Positions 8,329-18,300 of a stretch of 64,000 nt of DNA are shown here, piece after piece. The stretch's first letter is position 1. The number at the start of each line of letters is the position of its first letter. The DNA lies in contig CAKRRG010000002.1 of NCBI GenBank assembly GCA_934394545.1, forward strand, positions 1 through 64,000, in the 5' to 3' direction. The notes beneath the pieces were generated by a model. That model was not told the origin of the DNA, did no database searches, and worked only from the letters and a program-made list of their open reading frames with translations. The position numbers and the translations under genes are program-made. The stretch comes from an uncultured Blautia sp. GTDB lineage: Bacteria > Bacillota > Clostridia > Lachnospirales > Lachnospiraceae.

Positions 8329-10257
8329 ATGGAACATACATTTTGGATCTGGTATCCGGGGGATTTTGAATTATATCATGCAATGAAGCAGAATTTTAGC
8401 CGTGTGGAGCGTGGCTTTGGATGGCCGGCATTTTGGAAAAGTGAGGGCTTTCGTAACCGTGTAGCCTTTCGCCGCACTTATGAGCTGGAGCAGGAGACAA
8501 GCTTTACCGTATTTTCAAATGCAATCGGTCATGTGCTGGTAAGCTGGGAAAACGGGGAAAAGAAGTACCCATTTGGAAAAAAGATTACAGCAGGTCCGGG
8601 AAAAGTAAAGGTTTCCATTCATGCAGGATGTGTGGAGGCTTTTCCATGTGCTTATGTAAAAGGCGAGGTAATCCACTCTGATAAAACATGGATGGCAGAG
8701 GACTATTCCCAGCCTTTGGTACCGGTTGGCGTATGTAAATATTTTACAAGGGCAGAGCAGAACCCTACTGTTTGGGAATATACGGAAAAAGAATGTAAAC
8801 CAGTGAAAATCAGCGAGGTAAATGGCGGCGTGCTGGCTGAGTTTGAGACGGAGCTGACAGCGGCGGTTTATGTGAAACGTAAACGCAGCAATTGTGCTGA
8901 CAGTGCAAGCGAAGATGAGGCTTTAGAGGTTTTTTGCGGTGAGTCAGAGGACGAAGCTCTTGACCTTGAGCATTGCTACTATAGCTGGCAGCCGGATCCT
9001 GTAACAAACAGATGTCCTTGCTGTGCAGTCCGTTTTGCATTTATTCCAAACTGCAAAGCCGAAGATGTGGAGATTACGGCATTCTATCAGTATGTGGATT
9101 TCCCGAAGCGTGCTTCTTTTAAATGCAGTGACCAGAAGTTGAATAAGATCTGGGAGGTGGCAGAGCATACCTTCCGTCTTTGCAGCGGTATCTTTTTCCT
9201 GGATGGTGTGAAACGTGACAAATGGATCTGGTCTGGGGATGCTTACCAGAGCTTTTTCGTAAACCAGTATCTGCTGGCAGACCCTGATATTGACCAGAGA
9301 ACCCTTCTGGCACTTCGTGGAAATGATCCTATGACAAGACATATCAATACCATCATGGACTATTCCCTGTTCTGGATCCTGGGCGTGCTCTATCATTATG
9401 AGGCATACGGTGACCTGGAATTTGTTCGCCAGGTTTACCCGAAAATGTGCTCCCTTATGGAGTTCTGTGAGGGACAGCTGGATGAGAACGGATTTCTTGT
9501 AGGCCGTGAAAATGACTGGATCTACATTGATTGGGCTGACATGGATAAGACCGGTGCCCTTTGTGCAGAGCAGATGCTGTTTGCAGCATGCTGGCAGACC
9601 ATGGCGAAAGTGAGTGCGGCTCTTGGAGAAGAAAATCCGGAATATATGGAGAAATATGAGAAATTGATCGCACAGATCCGTAAATTCTACTGGGATCAGG
9701 AGAAAGGCGCATTTATTGATTCCTTTGAATCTGGTAAGAGAAATGTGACCCGCCATGCCAATATTTTCGCAATCCTTTTTCACATTGCTACAGAAGAAGA
9801 GCAGGAGAAAATACTGACAAATGTAATCAAAAATGATGAAATTCCGGCAATCACAACGCCATATTTTAACTTCTTCGAACTGGATATGCTTTGCCAGACA
9901 GGGGAACTGGAACTGGTATTTAATAAGATCCGTGATTACTGGGGCGGAATGCTGGACCGCGGCGCAGTAACCTTCTGGGAAGAGTTTGACCCGGAGGCAC
10001 CTGTGGAAGAGCAGTACGATATGTACGGCGACCGCTTCGGAAAGAGCCTTTGCCATGCCTGGGCGGCAAGCCCGATCTATTTCCTTGCAAAGTATTTCAT
10101 GGGGCTGAAATTTACCGGAGTCGGCGGAAAAGAATTTGTGGTAGAGCCACATACTGAGTTTTTTGACAGCTTTGATTGTACCCTGCCTGTTGCTGACGGA
10201 CAGGTACATATGGTGTGGGATGGGAACGAATTGAAGGTGGAGAAGTCAATACAGTAA
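8329..10257 (+). CDS. GH78-family alpha-L-rhamnosidase, intracellular type
   Basis: 642 residues. Inverting hydrolase that releases terminal alpha-L-rhamnose. The C-terminal two thirds form the (alpha/alpha)6 barrel. The acidic motif VKRDKWIWSGD (Asp297) matches the GH78 RDE..W.GD signature, and GAVTFWEEF carries the expected general-base Glu at about 551. The N-terminal 230 residues are beta-rich. There is no signal peptide, so it should act in the cytoplasm on imported rhamnosyl-oligosaccharides. The ribosome site AGGAGG is 8 bp before the ATG. It is monocistronic, and no rhamnose catabolic genes lie nearby. Substrate is not predictable from sequence alone. Confidence 0.85.
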   Translation: MEHTFWIWYPGDFELYHAMKQNFSRVERGFGWPAFWKSEGFRNRVAFRRTYELEQETSFTVFSNAIGHVLVSWENGEKKYPFGKKITAGPGKVKVSIHAGCVEAFPCAYVKGEVIHSDKTWMAEDYSQPLVPVGVCKYFTRAEQNPTVWEYTEKECKPVKISEVNGGVLAEFETELTAAVYVKRKRSNCADSASEDEALEVFCGESEDEALDLEHCYYSWQPDPVTNRCPCCAVRFAFIPNCKAEDVEITAFYQYVDFPKRASFKCSDQKLNKIWEVAEHTFRLCSGIFFLDGVKRDKWIWSGDAYQSFFVNQYLLADPDIDQRTLLALRGNDPMTRHINTIMDYSLFWILGVLYHYEAYGDLEFVRQVYPKMCSLMEFCEGQLDENGFLVGRENDWIYIDWADMDKTGALCAEQMLFAACWQTMAKVSAALGEENPEYMEKYEKLIAQIRKFYWDQEKGAFIDSFESGKRNVTRHANIFAILFHIATEEEQEKILTNVIKNDEIPAITTPYFNFFELDMLCQTGELELVFNKIRDYWGGMLDRGAVTFWEEFDPEAPVEEQYDMYGDRFGKSLCHAWAASPIYFLAKYFMGLKFTGVGGKEFVVEPHTEFFDSFDCTLPVADGQVHMVWDGNELKVEKSIQ

Positions 10258-10283
10258 AGTGAGCTTCTGAGGATTCGGATGGG

Positions 10284-10308
10284 GATACCACTACTTTTCG
10301 CTGGTATC
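10284..10308 (+). terminator. Hairpin after the GH78 gene, probable terminator
   Basis: GATACCA (10284-10290) pairs perfectly with TGGTATC (10302-10308), but the T-rich stretch begins about 15 bases later, so termination is only likely. Confidence 0.4.
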
Positions 10309-10357
10309 ATCAGATAAAACTGTTTTTCATTTCAGGCTGATTTTATAATAAAATGCA

Positions 10358-10386
10358 TTGTATATTACAAGCGAAAATGATACAAT
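10358..10386 (+). promoter_or_regulatory. Promoter of the Rpn-like gene
   Basis: TTGTAT (10358-10363), 17-bp spacer, TACAAT (10381-10386). The -35 lies within TTGTA-TAT-TACAA, a short inverted repeat. The leader of about 140 bases before the start codon shows no structure I recognise. Confidence 0.55.
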
Positions 10387-10534
10387 TAGTATATAAAACT
10401 TAAATGTTTATAAAGTCCTTGTGCCATTAATTATTCTATGCTATGCTTAATTTGCATCTCAGGAGTCTTCTTTTTTATCCAGACCATTCGGTAAATAATT
10501 CCTGTGAAATAAGCAAATAAAGAAGGTGGTACAC

Positions 10535-11524
10535 TTGGGAGTAAAAGACCAGGGACTACAGGAGTATTTAAGGGATAACGAGCGCTTTGCAGATTTCGTA
10601 AATGGCACTTTATTCGGTGGAAAACAGATCATAGAAGCGTCTTATTTGAAAGAAGTACAAAGGAAAAAACGAGTTTCGTGTCAACTGCAAACTATTGGCA
10701 GCAATACACATAAGATAAAAAGTTCGGATGAAAGCAACATAAAATTTATGTATCTGGAAAGGGAACGGGATTTTCTGCGCCTACATGATAAGCTTGGTTG
10801 CAAAGTGCTTCTTGCCTGTGAAGTTGAGAGCAGAGCGAACTATGAAATGCCAGTAAGATGCTTTATGTATGATGGTGTAGAATATACAGATCAGTTGAAA
10901 TCTCGGAAAAGAAACATCAAAAAAGGAAAACATAGAAAAAGACGACCGTTAGTACCTGTTTTTCATCAAGTTCTTTATTTGGGAGAAGAGCGTTGGCAGA
11001 GTAAGAAAAAATTGCAGGAAATGATGGAGATACCAGAAGCTGTCAGTGAATTTTCCGGTCTTCTTCCGGAATATGATATTTGTATGGCAGATATTCATGA
11101 GCAAAATCCTCAATTGTTCCACACTGAATGGCAGGATGTTTTTTCCCTTATGAGACATAGCCGTAAAAAAGATGAACTGAAAAAATATATAGAAGATAAT
11201 AAAAACGAAATACAAAAGCTAAGCATGGAAACAAGGTGGTTTCTGGCAATATTATTGGAGCAGTATACAATAGTGGATGATGGAATCGTGGAGGTGAGAG
11301 ATGTGTGTAAGGCATGGGATGGAGCAATGCAGATGTACGCGGATGAGGCAAGAGAAGCAACGAGGAAAGAAATGAAAAAGCAGGAATTTGCGAGAAATCG
11401 TAGAATGGTGTCTAGAATGTTTTCAAAGGGCTATCCCCAGACAGAAATTGCGGATGTGCTAGAAATACCGGTGAAAACAGTGAAAAGATGGTGTATGGAA
11501 TTGAATTCAGCTACACAAAAATAG
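10535..11524 (+). CDS. Rpn-family PD-(D/E)XK nuclease / transposase-like protein
   Basis: About 329 residues. It starts like other Rpn proteins of Lachnospiraceae (MGVKDQGLQEYLRDNERFAD, then VNGTLFGG). The nuclease core LACEVESRANYEMPVRCFMYDG fits the family pattern, in which an acidic E-x-Q motif is followed by MPVR.x.YD. Here the Gln is replaced by Arg (E-S-R), so activity may be altered. The C-terminal 50 residues carry a helix-turn-helix-like segment (MFSKGYPQTEIADVLEI). I chose the TTG at 10535, preceded by AAGAAGGTGG; an upstream GTG lies inside that ribosome site. Rpn proteins are linked to horizontal spread. No terminal repeats are visible. Confidence 0.75.
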   Translation: MGVKDQGLQEYLRDNERFADFVNGTLFGGKQIIEASYLKEVQRKKRVSCQLQTIGSNTHKIKSSDESNIKFMYLERERDFLRLHDKLGCKVLLACEVESRANYEMPVRCFMYDGVEYTDQLKSRKRNIKKGKHRKRRPLVPVFHQVLYLGEERWQSKKKLQEMMEIPEAVSEFSGLLPEYDICMADIHEQNPQLFHTEWQDVFSLMRHSRKKDELKKYIEDNKNEIQKLSMETRWFLAILLEQYTIVDDGIVEVRDVCKAWDGAMQMYADEAREATRKEMKKQEFARNRRMVSRMFSKGYPQTEIADVLEIPVKTVKRWCMELNSATQK

Positions 11525-11544
11525 AATTATTTAGAAGCATTAAT

Positions 11545-11585
11545 CTGCCGCATCAAACCGTTTGGAATGATGCGGCAGTTGCTTT
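11545..11585 (+). terminator. Terminator of the Rpn-like gene
   Basis: CTGCCGCATCA (11545-11555) pairs perfectly with TGATGCGGCAG (11568-11578), followed by TTGCTTT. Confidence 0.75.
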
Positions 11586-11632
11586 GTAGAAAAGGCAAAT
11601 TTTATATATTATAAGTCGGGCTGTGGTCATTA

Positions 11633-11693
11633 GCGTTTAAAAAAGGACTGTTCGCGTTAATCTTTCCACAAAGGGGGAAAAATACGGTAAACT
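11633..11693 (+). promoter_or_regulatory. 21-bp direct repeat and -10 before GH2 gene 1
   Basis: GCGTTTAAAAAA (11633) and GCGTTAATCTTT (11654) are exactly 21 bp apart. A -10 like TAAACT is at 11688-11693, 34 bp from the second GCG, and no good -35 is present. This is typical of a promoter needing an AraC/YesN-type activator. Confidence 0.5.
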
Positions 11694-11725
11694 ATTGCTA
11701 GATTGAGAATGTAGAGTTATAGGCT

Positions 11726-11750
11726 AGAGCGTGTTTGAAAAATCAGTTGA
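11726..11750 (+). repeat. Partial copy of a dispersed intergenic repeat
   Basis: AGAGCGTGTTTGAAAAATCA resembles the starts of elements at 34511, 41791 and 61613. Confidence 0.4.
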
Positions 11751-11788
11751 TTTAAGGACAGAGATTTCAGAAGGGAGCAGTTTACTGT

Positions 11789-14179
11789 ATGAAGAAAATG
11801 GATTTTAATAAAGGATGGATATGCAAGTGCCTTACCCGTGATGAGGATGCTTATCCGGTGACTTTGCCACATGATGCCATGCTGAGCGAGCCGCGTACTC
11901 AGGAGAGTACCGGCGAGGGAAATATTGGATGGTATATTGGTGGAGATTACGAATATACCAAGAATTTCTTTGTGCCAGAGGAGTATAAAGATAAGAAAGT
12001 CCTCATTGAATTTGAGGGTATTTATCACAATGGTGAAGTTTACATAAATGGAAAAAAGGCGGCTTACCGTCCTTATGGCTACACCAATTTTTATGTGGAT
12101 ACAGAGGGATTTTTCCAGTATGGAAAAGAGAATGAGATCAAAGTTATTGCCCGCAATGCTGATCAGCCAAACAGCCGTTGGTATTCAGGAACCGGTATTT
12201 ACCGTCCGGCTTATCTGTATGTTGGGGAAGAGAAACATATTCCGGTAAACGGTGTGAAAATCCGTACTTTAAGCTATGATCCGGCGAGAATTGAGGTTGT
12301 TGTGAAAACTTCTGCACCGGGAGAGGTTTCCATGGAAATTGAATTCGAGGGAAATAAAGTGTTGGCTGTGAAAGGTGAAAGTACCAAAGAAAATAGTCAG
12401 ATAGAAGCATACCAGGCCATCTTCCAGCTGGACGTTCCAAATGCAAAGCTCTGGGATACAGAGCATCCGAACCTCTATACCTGTAAAGCAGTTTTCGGTG
12501 AAGACGAAGTAATCGAAACTTTCGGAATCCGCGAACTGATCTGGAATCCGCAGGTAGGAATGACCATTAACGGAGAGCGTGTGATCCTCCGCGGAGTCTG
12601 TTTCCATCACGACAATGGTGTACTTGGTGCGTGTACGTATCCGGAAGCAGAAGAACGTAAAATGCGTATTCTCAAAGAAAATGGATACAATGCAGTTCGT
12701 TCCGCACACTATCCGTGTTCCAAGGCACTTCTGGATGCCTGTGACCGTGTGGGAATGCTAATGATGGATGAATATGTAGATGTATGGTACATTCATAAGA
12801 CCAAATATGATTATGCTGGACAGCTTGCGGACTGGTGGAAACAGGACTTGAAAGATATAGTTGACAAGGATTACAACCATCCAAGTGTAATCATGTATTC
12901 TACTGGAAATGAGGTTGCAGAGACCGCCCAGAAGAAGGGAATTGCCCTTACCGGCGATATGACAAACTATCTTCACAGCCTGGACTCCACCCGTCCTGTT
13001 ACCTGTGGAATCAATATTTTCTTCAACTTCTTAAGCTCCATCGGACTTGGTGTTTACAGTGATGATAAGGCAGAAAAGGCAGCTGTTTCCAAGCCGGAAA
13101 AGAAGAAAAAACCGGTAGGAAGTGAGTTCTATAACACTCTTGCCTGTACGGTTGGAGATTACTTTATGAAGTGTGGTGCTACCCTTTATCCGTGTGATCT
13201 GAAGACAAAGGATGCCTACGCAAATATGGATATCGCAGGCTATAATTACGGTATTTTCCGCTACAAGCATGACTTGAAAAAGTATCCGAACCGTCTGATC
13301 CTGGGAAGTGAAACCTTCTGTAAGGATGCTTATAGTTTCTGGGAAATTGCCAAGAAAAACAAACGGATCATCGGTGATTTTGTGTGGGCTGGATGGGACT
13401 ATATCGGAGAAGTCGGGGATGGTGCTGCAGAATATTCTGACTATAAAATGGAAGATCCAGCCACACGGATGACAGGAGGAAATGGTCGGATCGACCTGAA
13501 TGGAAAGCCGCGTGTAGAGACAGCATATACCAGAGTCGCTTTTGAAAGAGAGACAGGTCCGTTTATTGCAGTTGATCCTGTTTACCAGAAAGAAAAGCTC
13601 CGTCTTACAGGCTGGCAGCTGACAAAAGCTCTGGAAAGCTGGGCATGGGATGGGTGTAACGGAGAAGCGGCGAAGGTGGAGGTTTATGCAAGAGCTGCGC
13701 AGGTCGAGCTGTTTATCAATGGCAAAAGTGTTGGTAAAAAGAAAGTGAAAAAATGCCGTGCAAAATTTAATACCACCTATCAGAATGGGGAGATAACGGC
13801 GGTTTCTTACGATGAAAACGGAAGAGAAATCAACCGTTATTCCCTGCAAACTGCAGGAAAAGAGACGGTTCTTCAGGTGCGTCCGGAGGAGAAAACCGTG
13901 AAGCCGGAAGGGCTTGCATTTATCCAGCTGCAGTATACAGACAGTGATGGAATCTGGAAACCAATGGAGAAACACAACATAAAAGTAACCGTAAAAAATG
14001 GTGTTCTGAAGGGGCTTGGAAGCCCGGCTCCTTATGTAAAAGGAAACTATACAGAGGATACGGTAGCTACCTATTATGGGGAAGCAATGGCTGTTATACA
14101 GGCAGATGGTAATGGACCGGTGACAATTACTGCGGAAGATGAAGAACGGTTTTATGTAGTAGAAATTCCATGCGAATGA
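11789..14179 (+). CDS. GH2-family glycosidase 1 (beta-galactosidase-like)
   Basis: 796 residues, no signal peptide, cytoplasmic. Domain order: jelly-roll sugar-binding domain (1-150), Ig-like domain (150-250), TIM barrel (255-570), then C-terminal beta domains of the DUF4982 kind. The acid/base Glu is in YSTGNEVAE (Glu375) and the nucleophile in LGSETF (Glu508). Clan-A retaining enzymes of this type cleave beta-galactosides, beta-glucuronides or related bonds; the exact sugar is unknown. It is a clear paralogue of the GH2 gene at 26250 (shared strings such as QPNSRWYSGTGIYRP). GGGAG stands 11 bp before the ATG. An esterase gene follows and is probably co-transcribed. Confidence 0.88.
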   Translation: MKKMDFNKGWICKCLTRDEDAYPVTLPHDAMLSEPRTQESTGEGNIGWYIGGDYEYTKNFFVPEEYKDKKVLIEFEGIYHNGEVYINGKKAAYRPYGYTNFYVDTEGFFQYGKENEIKVIARNADQPNSRWYSGTGIYRPAYLYVGEEKHIPVNGVKIRTLSYDPARIEVVVKTSAPGEVSMEIEFEGNKVLAVKGESTKENSQIEAYQAIFQLDVPNAKLWDTEHPNLYTCKAVFGEDEVIETFGIRELIWNPQVGMTINGERVILRGVCFHHDNGVLGACTYPEAEERKMRILKENGYNAVRSAHYPCSKALLDACDRVGMLMMDEYVDVWYIHKTKYDYAGQLADWWKQDLKDIVDKDYNHPSVIMYSTGNEVAETAQKKGIALTGDMTNYLHSLDSTRPVTCGINIFFNFLSSIGLGVYSDDKAEKAAVSKPEKKKKPVGSEFYNTLACTVGDYFMKCGATLYPCDLKTKDAYANMDIAGYNYGIFRYKHDLKKYPNRLILGSETFCKDAYSFWEIAKKNKRIIGDFVWAGWDYIGEVGDGAAEYSDYKMEDPATRMTGGNGRIDLNGKPRVETAYTRVAFERETGPFIAVDPVYQKEKLRLTGWQLTKALESWAWDGCNGEAAKVEVYARAAQVELFINGKSVGKKKVKKCRAKFNTTYQNGEITAVSYDENGREINRYSLQTAGKETVLQVRPEEKTVKPEGLAFIQLQYTDSDGIWKPMEKHNIKVTVKNGVLKGLGSPAPYVKGNYTEDTVATYYGEAMAVIQADGNGPVTITAEDEERFYVVEIPCE

Positions 14180-14220
14180 AGTAACAGGCTATGATTTCAG
14201 GCGGAAAAGAGGTTAACAAA

Positions 14221-15258
14221 ATGAGGAAAAAAGGTTTTATTATAGGCGGTATTTGTCTTGCTGCCATAGCGGGTATTCTTGGCTATAATCATGAAGCCGT
14301 TCGTGTGGTTTTTCATAATGTATATTCTCCATCTGTGAAGCTGGATGATTCCACAGAATGGAGTGGCGGAAAGTCTTATGAGAGGGTTCCGTATTCTCAG
14401 GTATCGGAAAATGATTATCTGGATTTGTATGTGCCGGATAGCGATCAGCCAATGCCGCTTATAATATTGGTACATGGCGGCGGTTTCGTATATAACGACA
14501 GTCAGTCGCGCCAGGCGCAGCTGATGTATCGTTATTTTCGTGACCATGGATATGCATGTGCATCGATCAATTATCGACTTGCCCAGGAGGCTGCCTTTCC
14601 GGCAGCTGTGGAGGATGTGAAAGCTGCAATTCGTTTTCTGCGCGCCAATGCAGAAAAGTATGGATATGATCCAGAGCGTTTCGCAATCTGGGGAGAGTCT
14701 GCAGGTGGCTATTTGTCTGTAATCTGTGGTGCTTCCAATGATGAGGAGTTTCATAGTGTTCCATTCGTCGGAGAAGATGAGAACCATCCTGTTTCCAGTG
14801 AAGTACAGGTGATCCTGGATTATTATGGCTGCATGGAATTTGGAACCATGAATGAGGATTACAAGACATTGAAAATTCCTGGAATCGTCCGCTGGGCAGC
14901 CAGCCTGTGGCTTCAGGGTGCAATCAAGGACACAGGCTATGAAGATGTGGAATCCTATTGGATGCGCAAGAATGTAAAAGATCTTACTGAGGATGAGAAA
15001 AACAACTATAGTCCACTCTATTATATTGAGAAAAACTTTACGAAGGAAAACAGCCCGGATATATTGATCTGGCATGGGGATGCGGATTTAGATGTTCCAT
15101 ATCTGCAGTCTGAGCGACTGAATGCGCTGCTTACAAGAATTGTTGGGGCAGATAAGGTGGAATTTAAGCTTTTCCATAATTATAAACATGCGGCAGATCA
15201 GCTGTATAGTAATGAAAATCTGGGAATTTTGAAAGAATATCTGGATGGGAAATCTTGA
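14221..15258 (+). CDS. Membrane-anchored alpha/beta hydrolase (BD-FAE / carboxylesterase type)
   Basis: About 345 residues. An N-terminal hydrophobic segment (residues 6-21) anchors or exports it. The rest is an alpha/beta hydrolase of the esterase/lipase group: oxyanion motif LVHGGGFVYND, nucleophile in GESAGG (Ser160), acid in HGDADLDVP (Asp289) and YKHAAD (His323). Members of this group remove acetyl or feruloyl groups from plant polymers, which would suit its place behind GH2. I chose ATG 14221, 8 bp after AAAGAGG; the ATG at 14191 lacks a ribosome site. The gap to the GH2 stop is 41 bp, so one operon is likely. Confidence 0.75.
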   Translation: MRKKGFIIGGICLAAIAGILGYNHEAVRVVFHNVYSPSVKLDDSTEWSGGKSYERVPYSQVSENDYLDLYVPDSDQPMPLIILVHGGGFVYNDSQSRQAQLMYRYFRDHGYACASINYRLAQEAAFPAAVEDVKAAIRFLRANAEKYGYDPERFAIWGESAGGYLSVICGASNDEEFHSVPFVGEDENHPVSSEVQVILDYYGCMEFGTMNEDYKTLKIPGIVRWAASLWLQGAIKDTGYEDVESYWMRKNVKDLTEDEKNNYSPLYYIEKNFTKENSPDILIWHGDADLDVPYLQSERLNALLTRIVGADKVEFKLFHNYKHAADQLYSNENLGILKEYLDGKS

Positions 15259-15283
15259 AACATAAGACTTTTTTTGTTATGCT
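15255..15283 (+). promoter_or_regulatory. Promoter of the cyclic-di-GMP protein gene
   Basis: TTGAAA (15255-15260), 17-bp spacer, TATGCT (15278-15283), overlapping the stop of the esterase gene. Confidence 0.5.
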
Positions 15284-15319
15284 AATACTTTAGTTAGTTG
15301 TTTTGCATGAGGGAGCATA

Positions 15320-18300
15320 ATGAAAATAGAAAAAAAATTATGGGTAACATTAATCACTTTCGTGTTATTTGCTATCTGTTTTTCCGGATGGATATTTAGC
15401 AAAAGCCCCAAAAGTGAAAAGTTATTCTGGGACAATACAATTGAATTTGTAGCCAGAGATTTTGATGTGGGTGAAATCAGGACAGAGAGTATTTCCCTGC
15501 CATCAGAATTTAATATTCCAAGATCCATATTGTTTAAGACGACTCATACGAAAGCTGAGGTCTGGCTGGCCGGAAAAATGATTTATCAGTATGGAAATGA
15601 AGAATACGCACCGAAATTTATGAAATCTCCGGGAAGCTGTTGGCATATTGTGGATATTCCTGCAAATAGTGCAGGAAAAAGCCTTGAGGTCAGAATCATT
15701 CCTGTATACGATGGCTTTTATGGGAAACTGGACAGTCTGGTATATGGAACCCGAGGAGACTGTATTTTAAAAATTCTCAGTGATAGTCTGGGAGCAATGA
15801 TTCTCAGCTGCGGGATTTTGTGCATGGGAATGATCAGCCTCACTTTGTATTTCACAACAATAAAAAAGAGGAAAAAAGAAGGAACGGCAATAAAAATCGA
15901 AATGTTTCTGAATCTTGGGATTTTTTCAATTCTGATTGCATTATGGACATTGAGACAATGTGGATTTATGCAATTCCTTATTCCGGATGGAAGAACCTTG
16001 TATTTTGTGGATTTTTTTACATTCTTTCTTTTTCCGGTACCTTTCAATTTCCTTCTTTACGATACCTGCAAAAGTAAATATCATAAAGGAGCACTGTATC
16101 TGTCCATACTTTATCTGCTTAATATGGCAGTGGATATGGTGCTTCAATGTGCCGGAATCGTGGATATTTTCCAGATACTTTCGGTCACACATTTCTTAAT
16201 GCTGGCAAATGCAATTTATACAGTCGGAATTATTCACTATGAGGCTGTAAAAATGGAAAATCAAAGTGCCAGAGAATTTAAGTATCCAATGTACCTGATC
16301 ATGTGCTTTGCAGTGCTGGAGCTTATTTCTTATTATGCGAAGCATTTTACAGATACTTCCATATTTCTTCCAACAGGAACGTTTTTGTTTATCGTCATGC
16401 TGATCTGGATCCAGGTTTATCGTTATTATGATCAGTATGTGCAGGCGCAGAAGCTTGTATATCTGCAGAGAATGGCAAATATGGATATGCTCACAGAAGC
16501 TATGAATCGGAATGCTTATGAAAATATGATTAAATACCTGGATGAGCAGGAGATAGAGCTTCGGACAACAGGAGTGGTATTATTTGACCTTGATAACCTG
16601 AAGGTGATCAATGATAACTATGGACATGATAAAGGTGATGAAGCGCTGAAGCTGTGTTATCAATGTATCCGCAAGGTTTTTAAAAAAGAGAAAAATTGCT
16701 TCCGGATCGGTGGTGATGAGTTTGCATATGTATACCACAGCGAAGAAAAGAATTTGATTGCAGGTTATATCAGCCGACTGGAACGACTCCTGAAAGAAAC
16801 CGCGCAGGGGCTGGGCTATCCATTAAGTGTTTCAGCCGGGTATGCGTATTATCTTCCGGATACAGATATTGATTTCAAGGATATTGTCAGACGAAGTGAT
16901 ACGATGCTGTACCGCCAGAAACGCAGGAAAAAAATGGTGCGAACAGCTGAAGAACATACTCTTTCTTATATGGAGAAACGTCCATCGGAGGAGGTTATTG
17001 ATGAAGTGATCCTTCATGAGAAGGAATATCAGAATATGACACTGAGCGAACTGTGTCAGATGATCGATCTTATCAGTCCTACTACAGATAATTATCCTTA
17101 TATCCTGGATTTCAGAACCGATTACTTATATATTGCGTCCCAGGCTCTGGAGCGTTTCTGTATTCCTAAAAATGCTTTTCATAAAGTCTTGGAATATCTT
17201 CGGATATTTGTGTATGAACCAGATTATGAAAAACTGAAACTGGAAATTGAAGATCTTGTTAAGACTGACCGCTGTACCCATAGTATGGAATACCGATGGC
17301 TGGATCTGAAAAAGATGCCGGTATGGATCAACTGTAAAGGATATCTGGTGCGGGATGATGAAATGAAGCCGCTGTACATGATTGGTTGTATAAATGAGAT
17401 TGGTGGAAAGCAGAAGGCGGATAATGTAAGTGGGCTGTTAGGGGAAAAAGGACTTAGGGAGTATATAAATCAGCCGGTACCTGACTGGGAGAAGGGCTAT
17501 CTTCTCCGTATTGGAATTGATTATTTCAAGGAAATTAATGAAAACTTTGGCCAGGAATATGGAGATTTTGTGTTGCGGGAAACTGCATCATGTATTTCCC
17601 GCTGCCTGTCAGAGAAACAGAAGGTATATAAATTACTGGCAGATGAATTTATGATATTGGATATTTCCACGGATAACGTTCATGAAGCAGATTGGCTTTA
17701 TGAGAGAATCCGGGACTCTATAGACCGATTTATTGAAGATAATGACTTCGATGTGATGTTTACCGTTTCAGGAGGAATCCTGCCACTACATGATTCTGGC
17801 AAGGTTAAATATTCAGAGGCTATGAGATTGACGGATTTCTCCCTGAATGAAGCAAAGAATCGCGGCAGAAACCGCAGCTATGCATTTGTAGAAAAGGACT
17901 ACAAAATGTTCCTCAGAAAAAGAGAACTCACCCAGGAACTAAGAGAAGCTGTCCGATATAGCTTTAAAGGCTTTGAAACGTTTTACCAACCATTGTTCGA
18001 AGCTGAGAAGGGCAGCCTTTGCGGTGCAGAAGCCCTGATGCGTTTTTCTTCTGAGAAATTTGGCAGAGTGTCACCTGCAGAATTTATTCCGATTCTGGAA
18101 GAAACAGGACTGATCATTCCGATTGGAAGGTGGACGATGAGAGAGGCTATGGGAAAGTGTAGTAAAATCCGTAAAAGGCTTCCTCATTTCAAAGTGAATC
18201 TTAACATTTCCCAGGTGCAGGCGTCTAAGTCAGATGTAATTGAAGATATTGCAGCAGAAATGGAGAAAGCAGGTCTTCCTTCTGAAGCAATTGTTATCGA

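Noticed and set aside
8944-10209. Minus-strand open frame (421 codons) opposite the first GH78
   Set aside because: It covers the GH78 catalytic motifs, has no ribosome site and resembles no family.
10321-10530. Possible riboswitch or structured RNA before the Rpn-like gene
   Set aside because: I find a promoter but no recognisable aptamer or expression-platform hairpin in the leader.
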